A stretch of DNA of 20,362 nt from Amphimedon queenslandica (taxonomy: Eukaryota; Porifera; Demospongiae; Haplosclerida; Niphatidae), in contig NW_003546463.1 of assembly GCF_000090795.2 (NCBI RefSeq), forward strand, positions 48,325 through 68,686, in the 5' to 3' direction. Shown here in pieces: positions 1-8,887 of the stretch (the first letter of the stretch is position 1; every line of letters begins with the position of its first letter). The notes below the pieces were generated by a model. It saw nothing but the letters and a program-made list of their open reading frames with translations, made no database searches and was not told the DNA's origin. The translations under genes and the position numbers were made by a program.

Positions 1-507
1 AGAATGCTTTACTCAGCATAAAACCAACAATTTACTCTATATACTTACCTTTACTAGAAGAGATTAAGTAAAATGAAGTACATACATAAATCATAAACAC
101 AGAAGTCAGTGTAGTCATAGTAACTAAAGAATAAAATTATTGATGTTTATTTAGAATAATTTCTCTCACTTGAAGCGAGTGGTGTCAGTAGATAGTCGTG
201 TCTTTAGGTACGCACATCATCTTAATCTCATCACAAATCAGTCAGTAAGTACCGTCAGTAATTGTAAAAGGCTCTTCCAGCTCCAGCTAGCCATTATAAT
301 GTTACTGAGCATGCGCAGTTGGCTGCATCAAAATGGCGTCCAACCACTTGGTGAATCAACTGTGTACTTGAAAATAACGACGAGAAATCATTTTGGAGAA
401 TCTAAATGCCAAACCACACTGCACTAGCGTCCCTTAAGCGCAACAGAATGGTGCAAAAATTATCTTTCTAGGATAAAAACTGTAGGACTAGTTCTTCCTT
501 AACTGTG

Positions 508-531
508 GAAGAAGAAGAAGAAGAAGAAGAA
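508..531. repeat. (GAA)8 microsatellite
   Basis: Eight perfect GAA units in noncoding DNA. Confidence 0.9.
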
Positions 532-716
532 GGAGAAACCTGAACATTTGGTGCATGCAGGCATGCATGCATTCATTGCCGTAAAACTATCTTGTGGAAG
601 TTTTTAGCTACTTTTTATAAGACTAACCTGTTTCAATAAAATTACAAAGGAAATCTTGACTGTCAGATAAGCTATAAAAAATTCCTGAAGATTTACACAG
701 GCTCAATGCTTCTGGG

Positions 717-782
717 ATGGCAGCCATTTTGGGGGCGCGCTCGTCCAACTCAACCCTACATACCAAGCGCTAGCGCTTGGTA
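717..782 (-). repeat. Palindrome plus AAAATGGCTGCC module, copy 1
   Basis: A perfect 22-bp palindrome at 761-782 (half-site TACCAAGCGCT) is followed on the minus strand by TGTAGGGTT, a GC-rich stretch and CCCCCAAAATGGCTGCCA. The same order occurs at 19381-19440, so this is probably one end of a dispersed element. On the minus strand the ATGGCTGCC opens a short frame of about 34 codons that ends at a TAG. I do not call it a gene. Confidence 0.5.
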
Positions 783-862
783 ATATTAATAGCACAACTC
801 CCGATATAAAACCTATTAAGAAGATACATAAATGTACATGTGTATAATTAATATAATCTCAC

Positions 863-3053
863 CAGAGTGGTTGTATACCATAATTCTCCTATCACATCCA
901 GCAGCAACAATACTAGTCAATGACCAGGAGAGAGCATAGGGAGAACAACTGTGCTTACAAACTGGACCCTACCAATAAAATACATTTTAATACAACTACA
1001 AGTACATTACCATAATTAATATACAGTATACAATTAAAAGCATTGAGGCTATAATCCACACGTACACGTACTCATGTACAACAGTGCATGTACATGTATT
1101 GAACAATATTTTGTCAATAATCATGCACAGGTTATTCTACATAAATAACAAGTACTTTGCTCAGTTCACTGTCATTATCAAAAGTGTATCTCACTATAGT
1201 ACCATCAGCATGATCACACAATATACCTTGACCTGAAGGACTGAAATTAAACAAAAAATAGATAACATTATGTATGATTATGCTACATGCATGCCTACAT
1301 GTACATGCCTATATTCAACCTTCAAACATAGATGTACATGTAACAAGTTTTCAGACATGTTTTATGCATGTTTTCATTTTTATGTACCGTATAGCGTGAA
1401 ATTTTGGAGGGACTAAAAGTTGGCGAATTGCTAAATTTTGGTGATTGGCAGGTTTTAATTTGGCGGATTTTAATTTGGCGAATTGGTGGCCACGTGCCAT
1501 TGAGCATGCGTATAATGGCTCAAAATGGTGGATTTAATTTTGGCAAATGGCTATCAAAACGCCAAATTCGCCAAATTTAATTCCGTCCAAAATTTCCTGC
1601 TATACAGTAAAAGAACAAAAATTAAAATATGCATGTATACATGTATTTCATCATGTTACATGAAACATCACGTTTTTTCAGTTGACACTACATGTATATT
1701 TATTGTATATGCTGCAAATATGCATAAATAGTCAAACCTTGAAGTAAGTGATACCACATAAGATTCTGATGAATAAATGGTCTGTGACTTGCTCCCCTTT
1801 ACATTACCAAGCTTCACTTTGCCATCAGCTAAACCAAATATAAAGGTTGGCTGCTGTACAGGCCATATAAGGGTAGTGACAGCACTCTGTGGTAGAGAGA
1901 GGGGGGGGAGAGAGAGGGACAAAGAGAGAGGGGGGGAATGGATAATAAGAGGAAGATTAAAAAGAGAAAATGTATGGTATTAAAAATTTAGAATTCAGAA
2001 AAAAGGGTACTTGTATATGTACATGTGTACATAGGATAAAGGGTCTTACAGTACGTCCTCGATTATCCGTACCTCTTTTATCCGAACCCTCGTTTATCCA
2101 AATGCATGGCTGTCTCTAATGCGCATGCTCAGACTAGTTAAATTATTAATAACCGGTTAAAATGGCTACTGCAGCAAGGAGCTTCACAGAGCTTAACCAA
2201 GAGGAAGGCCATTAAAGAGAAGCCTGAGATGGTTTGCGAGTTAGAGAAAGGAAAGTCATGCACATTTATTCTTCAAAAAAGTACAGGATAGGTCGGCCTA
2301 CTGTATTCTGCGCTGCATTTCACTTATTCAGACTATTTCAGCTATCCGAACATCTCTCCCAATAGAAGTACACAAAAGTGTTCTGATAATCGAGGACGTA
2401 CTGTACTTGTAATATGATTTTGTTGCAAATGACTTTCTTATTTCCCCTGTTGGTATAGATCAAAAATAAACAAATATGTACATGTACATGTATAGAATAC
2501 ATTTAAAGTCAAAGCATTTTACAAGTACATACATGTACACATACATTATAATACATGTAGTACATTCACATTTCATAAAGGAGTAAATAAAATAAAGACA
2601 TTACCCCACCTACCATTGCTCTCCTATCTTATAAACGAATATGATATTGTCAGACTGTCCAACAACAATCTTAGTGGAGTCTGGTGAGAACACTAGACCA
2701 GTAACCTGATAACACTTCTTACCTAACTGTATAATAATAACAATAAGGAAAATATTAAATACAACCATACAAATAAATAAACAAAAATATATCATCGAAA
2801 TTAACATGTACCACTTTTTCAAATGTTAAATGGGCCCCACAAAATAATACCATTTTATGGGTGGAGGCATCCCAAAATTATTATTTAAATAATAAAGTCT
2901 TTTTCTTACGTCAGGGTTGGCAGGCTTTGTTGAAACCTTGTCTCTCTTCTCCCCATGCCCATCAAAGAGGAGTACAATCCTATCCACAGTACACACTGCT
3001 AGTTTGCTGTTGTTAGGAGCCCAAGCGAGAGCTGTCACTTTTAGATGGGCCAT
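863..3053 (-). CDS. IFT172: Intraflagellar transport protein 172, N-terminal WD40 part (continues off the left edge)
   Basis: IFT172 is the largest IFT-B subunit. It acts in cilia, and its N-terminal half is WD40 propellers. Six coding exons join in phase: 3053-2910 ([31 protein letters not shown]), 2726-2614 ([20 protein letters not shown]), 2446-2407 (GNKKVICNK), 1886-1738 ([32 protein letters not shown]), 1240 to about 1150 ([16 protein letters not shown]) and 968-863 ([21 protein letters not shown]). These follow the order of animal IFT172 without gaps. The donor of the exon ending near 1150 is ambiguous (1155 or 1149, both phase 0). The ATG at 3053 is the first available: the upstream spliced leader is open in this frame but has no ATG. 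Starting there makes the protein roughly 17 residues shorter at the N terminus than vertebrate IFT172. The next exon was not found between 1 and 862. Intron 4 carries a transposon in its donor. Confidence 0.93.
1387..1607. mobile_element. 221-bp MITE with imperfect TIRs and TA duplication
   Basis: The left end CCGTATAGCGTGAAATTTTGG and the reverse complement of the right end CTGTATAGCAGGAAATTTTGG match at 18 of 21 positions, and similarity extends to about 26 bp. Both ends are flanked by TA (1385-1386 and 1608-1609). The interior is noncoding, with several copies of TTGGCGAATT or TTTGGCGGATT in both orientations, so much of it could fold back. It sits in IFT172 intron 5. No transposase remains, and the family is unknown to me beyond being Tc1/mariner or pogo-like by its TA site. 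Confidence 0.75.
1888..1937 (-). repeat. Polypurine/polypyrimidine tract before an IFT172 acceptor
   Basis: On the gene strand this is about 50 nt of almost pure C and T (runs of C7-C8 and CTCTCTCT) ending ACCACAG at the exon starting at 1886. It is a simple repeat that also forms an unusually long, C-rich polypyrimidine tract, whereas the other introns here use T-rich tracts. Confidence 0.7.
2049..2403. mobile_element. 355-bp pogo/Tigger-like deletion derivative
   Basis: Perfect 19-bp terminal inverted repeats (CAGTACGTCCTCGATTATC at the left end, its reverse complement at 2385-2403) are flanked by TA duplications at 2047-2048 and 2404-2405. CAG ends with TA duplication are typical of the pogo/Tigger branch of Tc1-mariner elements. 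Inside, on the plus strand at about 2196-2315, a broken reading frame gives [20 protein letters not shown] and, one frame over, IGRPTV. This is the pattern of the N-terminal CENP-B/pogo helix-turn-helix. The catalytic domain is absent, so it is a non-autonomous relic. It lies in IFT172 intron 4 and touches the splice donor. Confidence 0.88.
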
Positions 3054-3054
3054 C

Positions 3055-3240
3055 CTACGGAGGGATATTATGTATATATTTCTAATTATCGCCCACCTTC
3101 AAAACAGAACTCACTTGAGGAGCAAGAAGTGTCCTGCTTCAACTGAATTGATCACAATAACTTCTGAGTGATTGGATTTGAGTAGAGTTGACTCAATTCT
3201 TTGATACTGGCCGAGTGGCCGTCCTGTTTCTTTACTCAGT
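3055..3240 (-). other. IFT172 5' leader: untranslated exon and 60-nt intron
   Basis: On the minus strand a GTGAGT donor follows position 3115 and a CCGTAG acceptor ends at 3055, one base before the GATGG that carries the start codon. Sequence from about 3240 to 3115 is therefore probably an untranslated first exon. It contains no ATG in any frame and runs into a TAA at 3242-3240 in the coding frame. The exact transcription start cannot be seen. Confidence 0.45.
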
Positions 3241-3248
3241 TACTGCCT

Positions 3249-3262
3249 GTTACTATAGCAAC
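3249..3262. promoter_or_regulatory. RFX X-box in the IFT172 promoter
   Basis: GTTACTATAGCAAC is a 14-bp imperfect palindrome that reads GTTGCTATAGTAAC on the gene strand. It fits the X-box consensus bound by RFX factors (GTTGCC/T spacer RGYAAC). It lies 196 bp upstream of the IFT172 start codon and just upstream of the inferred leader exon, the usual place for X-boxes of ciliary genes. A GC-rich patch beside it (3271-3310) has E2F-like TTTGGCGG and ATTGGCGCC on the gene strand, and two CGTTAAATT direct repeats. Confidence 0.75.
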
Positions 3263-3411
3263 GTTAAATTAAATGGGCGGGTCGTTAAATTTAACCGCCA
3301 AATGGCGCCAATACAATGTTTGTTATCCATGGTGCTATTTTCTTTTAAACCTAAAAATCCTGTGTTATTATCATTATTACATAAAATGTATGATCAAATA
3401 TTAAAAATAAC

Positions 3412-3417
3412 TTTATT
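3412..3417 (-). promoter_or_regulatory. Poly(A) signal of the Ig/FN3 receptor
   Basis: TTTATT on the plus strand is AATAAA on the gene strand, 56 nt past the TAA stop at 3475-3473. It lies between that stop and the IFT172 promoter, so the two genes are separated by roughly 200 bp. Confidence 0.6.
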
Positions 3418-3472
3418 AAAGAAATTACTAAAATTTCATTTCACAAAATGACAGTAGTTGTATATGCATCAA

Positions 3473-6400
3473 TTAGTTGTATAATGCTTCAGTAGTAGGT
3501 TCAGGAAATTGATCATCAGCAGGCAAACACTCCTCATACACCACTTCTTTACTTATTTCATGAAGACAGTATGATTCACATTCTTTCATTGTGATGTCTT
3601 CATTAATTCTGTCATACACAATCATATAATATCCGTTCATTAAACACACTAACTTATTTTCATCTTTAGCAGTGGATTTAGTTGTTCTTGTTTGAACAAT
3701 AGTGGGGTACATTAATCTTTAGAAATGAGTTATAAATTAATATAATTTTTCTTGTATTTATTAATAGTATACCTTATAAAACAGTAGACATGGACAACAA
3801 GACTAATAGCTAATAAAATCATCAACAAAGCTACAGTAATTGCAAGTCCAATAGCAGCACCACCTTCATTAGATGTATCGCAAATATTATTAGCTATAGA
3901 GAGTTTCATTCACAATTATGTCACAATTATTATGATTAGATACCTCCAATCTCTACAACAATGGGATCACTAAAGGGACCTCTTCCAACAGAATTGACAG
4001 CAGCTACACTAATGTTGTATACTGCACCAAACACCAGCTCATTGAGATATATATTTTCAATGAGTACATTATATTCAACAAATCTACCAGTGAGTTGAGA
4101 ACAATTGATCTCATTCCACATAATCCTATTAGTGTTTGGATTAACATGAAGAGATGAGGGTGCACCTACAGGAACTAGTAAAGAAATATGGTCAAACTTA
4201 GCAGTAATATATTTTTACTTGATAATGATGTTTTAGATGATATGACACTTGAATTTGATGCTCCTAGTACATTACCAGCTCTCACTGTGATGGTATAGTT
4301 CATACCACTGTACAGACCTATTAATGTATAACTGTATGTTGTAGTGGACTGATGAGGATCAACAGAGACTGTCTCATTCACTGATGATAATTGGGGACAA
4401 GATGGAGCATAGGAGATGTTGTAGTATGTTACATAGTTGTCATTACTGGGAATAGTCCAGTTCACTGTAATACCAGTGGTTGAGACATTAGATAATGAGA
4501 GACTAGTTACTTTACTAGGAACTAGAACAGATATCAGTTATACATTCTCTCAATGATAATAACTCACCATCAAATCTTAACACTGTTACTGTACTATTAA
4601 CTGAAGGAAGATCTATATATGAGTACACACTGATAGTATAGGTACTCATTGGTGAGAGATCTGTTAGTACAATTTCATCTTCACTGGTAGATACTAAATT
4701 CCTAGTTACACCTCCAGTAGTATACTCAATCACATATCCATTAGTCTCTGATGAAGTGGTCCAGTTCACTTTGATACTAGTAGCATTCAATATAAACCCT
4801 CTCACATTATTTGGAGGACCACTAGGAGCTATGAAGGAGACAAAGGCATTTACTATTGATTAAAGTATAACCCGATACCATGTAATATCACAGATTGACT
4901 GTAGTTAAATCCTCCAGTCATTGCTATACAGGTAATATTAACTAACACTTCCAGTAGATCAGGATATACCAGTAGTGTGTTGTTGTATGTCAGGACATCA
5001 ATTGATGTATATATTGAGTTGCTCTTCATCACTCCATTTACTAACCAGTAAACATCAGTTAAAGGATTTATCATATTAGTAGTAGTTGTGATACAATCAA
5101 AGCGATATTGAATGTTATTGAGTTGTGTAATAGATGAGACTAGTACCCAATTGATTGAACTAATAACTAGAAATACATCAACAATGTTACAAGTGCATTA
5201 AGAGGTGCAGTAGCAATACCAATACCTGAGGTCTGTACACTGATTGCACTACTAGCAGGTCCCAGTAATTGTTGATAGGCTTTGACTGTGATGCTATAAG
5301 TTGTTTGCTCTCTTAGTCCATTCAGTGTGATTGTATTATTACTGCTTCCCTCCACCTGTACTGTCTGCACAGTGTCTGTATCATTAGTGACATTGACTAC
5401 ATATCCATCAGCATCAGATGAATTAAGTGCAGTCCAACTGACAGTGATAGTGGTAGCTGTCTTGTTGACCTCAGTAAGAGAAGAGGGAGCAGTTGCTGGA
5501 ACTAAAAGAAAAAGAAAAGATATAAATATAATTATTAATGCATGTGTATTCATAGACATTTTCATTTACCTTTTATGGTTAGAGTACGTGTTCTATCAGC
5601 ACCACTAGGATTATCAAGTACACAATGGTACATTTGATCTCCAGTGGTCAATTGACTAATTGATCCATTACTGACAGTCATTCCATCCCATGTGATAGCA
5701 ACAGTATATCTTCTGGTGTTGGTACTTCTAACTAACACAGTACCAGAACAATAATTATTAAATCTATCATCACAATTAGTGTAATTAGCCAGTGCAATAC
5801 TATCAATGCTCATACTAATACCATAAAGATAGAATCCAATTTTAACACAATTCAGTTTGTATTCCTGAGGATATACTGTCATATCAGAAGGAAGATCAGC
5901 AACAGTAAATGATACTATCTCTGAATATCCTATATATAAATGAAAATTATTCCATCAATAATTACTGATTATATATTTTCCTTTTACTAAATATATTAGC
6001 AAAGATTATGTTGGAGCCAGGATCTGAACAATCAGTGGGTAGACAACACTTGTACCAGCCTTCTTGATCTGCTAGTCCCTGAGCAAGATAAAGATTGAGA
6101 GTAGCATCAGGTGAAGTGACAGAAGTACAGCGAAAAGGATCACTGGCACTATTACTGTTACAGTCAACAGGATCATCAGGATCAGCAACTCTAACCCACT
6201 GACCAGTAGTTAGACTAGTACCAGGTAACACACATGATACATTTTTAGTAGCTTCATTGACACTATTATCCCAGAAATAGGATTCATTGGAATAACAGAT
6301 TCCATTATATCTTAAATTTATACCTAAAAACAATACTTCAATTTATATTAAAATCAAAATATGTTGTACCTTCTTCCTGACATTGAATGAAGACACTGAT

Positions 6401-7570
6401 TGCACTACTAGCAGGTCCCAGTAATTGTTGATAGGCTCTGACTGTGATGCTATAAGTTGTCCCTCCTCTCAGTCCATTCAGTGTGACTGCATTATTACTA
6501 CTTCCCTCCACCTGTACTGTCTGCACAGTGTCTGAGTCAGTGAGACTGACTACATATCCATCAGCATCAGATGAATCAAGTGCAGTCCAACTGACAGTGA
6601 TAGTGGTAGCTGTCTTGTTGACAACAGTAAGAGAAGAGGGAGCAGTTGCTGGAACTATATGTGAATGGAAGATTCACAGTTATGAATGCGATAGATTGTT
6701 ACCTTTGACTGTAATGTAACGATATCTTGTAACATGACCAACTTCTAAATAAAACCTATATACAAAATCCCTGTTGTTATATAATATCCCACTAGCAATA
6801 TTCTCTCCATTCCAAGTAATAGTAAGAGTATGATCATATCTCCCATTGCCGTAATTTACTTTCATTCCATTGCCAATACTACAACTGTACTCATCATTAT
6901 ATCCTTTGCAGAGTTTAGTACTAGTACCACTAGACTCATAGAACCAATCAGCATGATCTGTATTGAGTTGGTTTTGATGGCCAATTTTAATGGCATGTAG
7001 TGTATATGTTTGAGGCAGAGTTGTAACATCTAAAGGAAGGTCAACTGTAGTATCTTCAATTTGTCCCCATCCTGCATGAAGAGCATGTTTTGTACTGGTA
7101 ACAATTAATGAATTAGAACATACTTACTGAATATATTAGCAAAAATGATGTTAGTGCTTGGATCTGAACAACTAGTGGGTAAACAACACTTATACCATCC
7201 ATCATCAGATGATGATATATCTTGTCCTGTAGGTATGTAAAGACTGATTGTAGCATTAGGTGCAGATACAACATCACAACGAAGAGGATCAGTACAGCAA
7301 TTAATGGATGAACCATCAGGAGTAACCCATTCTCCACCAGTCAAAGTAGCACTAGGTAATGTACATATGAGTCGTTCTGGTCTAATGTCATCATCATAAA
7401 AATATGATCCATTAGGATAGCAATCTCCATTATGCATCAGGTAGATACCTATAAATTAAAAGCCTATGGTTGTTATTATACACATCCAGTGTCTTACCTG
7501 AGGAAGGTGGACATTGACTAATAACTTCACTGACACTCAATAAGAAGGCAACCGTTGTCAGCAAAGACAT
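3473..7570 (-). CDS. Type I receptor with Ig-like and FN3 domains and an ITIM-like tail
   Basis: Twelve exons join in phase 1 throughout. 7570-7498 is a signal peptide (MSLLTTVAFLLSVSEVIS). 7448-7128 and 7071-6703 are Ig-like (DDGWYKC; HTLTITW). 6654-6370 is FN3. 6323-5988 and 5929-5570 are Ig-like (QEGWYKC; MYHCVLDNPSG). 5501-5226 is FN3. 5166-4879 is Ig-like (FDC, DVYWLV, NITC). 4828-4568, 4521-4219 and 4174-3944 are FN3. 3893-3773 is a membrane helix (IGLAITVALLMILLAISLVV). 3716-3473 is a cytoplasmic tail of about 80 residues with tyrosines, including IVYDRI and a C-terminal ALYN. There is no kinase or phosphatase domain. The extracellular part has many N-x-S/T sites. A TATA element at 7609-7616 lies just upstream of the chosen ATG and would leave an in-frame ATG at 7633 outside the transcript. 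It is probably a surface adhesion or recognition receptor; the ligand is unknown. Confidence 0.88.
5226..7448 (-). repeat. Tandem duplication of a three-exon Ig-Ig-FN3 cassette
   Basis: Cassette 1 (exons 7448-7128, 7071-6703, 6654-6370) and cassette 2 (6323-5988, 5929-5570, 5501-5226) have the same domain order and intron phase. Both first exons end in NIIFANIF and both FN3 exons begin PATAPSSLT. The FN3 pair is nearly identical (shared GTTYSITV/QTTYSITV, AYQQLLGPASSAISV, VQTVQVEGSSNN). The first Ig exons share only about half their residues and the second Ig exons share less. Confidence 0.85.
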
Positions 7571-7608
7571 TTTTCTGCTATAGCATGAAGCAGTAAAAAC
7601 AATTGCCC

Positions 7609-7616
7609 TTATATAA
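7609..7616 (-). promoter_or_regulatory. TATA-like element of the Ig/FN3 receptor
   Basis: The gene strand reads GTTTATATAAGGGC about 40 nt before the ATG at 7570. The spacing suits a short 5' leader and decides between the two in-frame ATGs. Confidence 0.5.
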
Positions 7617-7996
7617 ACAGCAAAAACAATCATGCATCAACAACACAAATAGCTATGCAAAGCGTGGGCAAGGTCAACTTTGATCATTTAATGTACATAA
7701 ATATGAATCACATATGAAATATGAATAATATAATCTCATAAGACAACAAAGATTTTAAACAAATTGATGGCATATTATTAATATTAATGGCTTAATAATA
7801 AGGATGTTACTTTGGATTGTAAACACAAAAAACTTCTTACATATATGCTATAGAAATAACCCTGTTCTTATGAGGGGAAATGATGTTTTGATGACAGAAA
7901 TTAAAAAACTAAAAAGGAAAAAGAATAATTGTACATGCTCATCCACATCAATTGGAATGATTTGAAAGCAGATTGCATACTATTAATATTATCATT

Positions 7997-8013
7997 ATTT
8001 ATTTATTTATTTA
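7997..8013. repeat. (ATTT)4 microsatellite
   Basis: Four perfect ATTT units in intergenic DNA. Confidence 0.85.
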
Positions 8014-8793
8014 TTAATAACTTTCCAGCACTGACATAAAAATAGATTAAGATAAAATGCAAACCAGTAAATGAAGTTTAGCACTGGTGGTCAACCCAGG
8101 CAGCCAGCATAAAAGTAAAAATTAAATTAGTAGTAATAATAAAGTTAAAGATAAATTTGTTAGTTTGGGTGAAAATTAGAGGTAGGAGGAGAGGTAAAAC
8201 ATCAAGAGCAAGGAGAATGTAGATAAAAAGAGCATGGGTTTGAGGCATCAAAGTGTTGTATGAAATTATTAAGATTATTGTAACATTAAAGTGATAGATT
8301 TAGTTCAAATTTGGTTAGAAAGGATCTACATGTGATAATGACATAATTATTATGAGTATATTAATGAGAAGTAGCTTAGTCAAACATGTATTTATGCACT
8401 AACTGATAAGCTCTGTATTGAGGTTACCAAAAAGCATATAACCTAAATTAAGAGAGGGAGTTAAAGCAAGTCATTTAAAGTAATTAAATCAAAACATGGA
8501 AAGGGAATATATTATATAAAGGGAGATGCTAGCAAAATTGTTTGTCATGAGAGTTATGCTTCAATGATAGATAATTATTGTTACTAATGGAACTAAAATG
8601 TTTTTAGTTGACATTGACAATAAACAGAAATGTAACAAGATTTGTACCTTTTATGCTACAGTTACCAAACACTGACAGCCTTGGTAAATATACACCTTCT
8701 GCATGGATCAGATCTCAGAATACTGTACATCTATGGCTACGTACCATAAAAAATAGCTTGATTATGATAATTTACACAAGTAATTATTGATCT

Positions 8794-8887
8794 AAGAAAA
8801 TGGGTTGAGGTTACAAAACTCCCTTTAATTCCCTTTCTCCATAATATATGGGGAAAGGGAGTTTTTGTAACCTCAACCCATTTTCTT
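8794..8887. repeat. Foldback with ~33-bp near-perfect stem
   Basis: The left arm (8794-8826, AAGAAAATGGGTTGAGGTTA then CAAAACTCCCTTT) is nearly an exact reverse complement of the right arm (8854-8887), with one extra base in the right arm. The ~27-bp spacer holds TTCCCTTTCTCC, which can also pair with GGGGAAAGGGA. It may be a small foldback or MITE, or a snap-back tandem inversion. No clear target-site duplication is visible. Confidence 0.8.

Larger units (their letters stand above)
1..862. other. Left-end stretch without a recognised exon; probably IFT172 intron
   Basis: The last recognised IFT172 exon ends at 863 with a GTGAGA donor. The residues that should follow in this family are not encoded in any frame down to position 1, so the next exon probably lies outside the window. 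The stretch holds a GCATGC-rich patch (553-570), a palindrome module at 717-782, and a TGAGCATGCGCAG motif at 306-318 followed by AAAATGGCG at 330-338. Open frames here are short and match nothing I know. Confidence 0.55.

Noticed and set aside
170-427. 85-codon plus-strand frame near the left end
   Set aside because: No family resemblance and overlaps promoter-like and repeat-like motifs within a probable intron.
553-574. GCATGC-rich patch as a functional repeat
   Set aside because: Short overlapping palindromes common in this DNA; no larger structure.
7571-7633. Upstream in-frame ATG extending the receptor signal peptide
   Set aside because: The TATA-like element lies between this ATG and the downstream one, and MSLLTTVAFLLSVSEVIS is already a good signal peptide.
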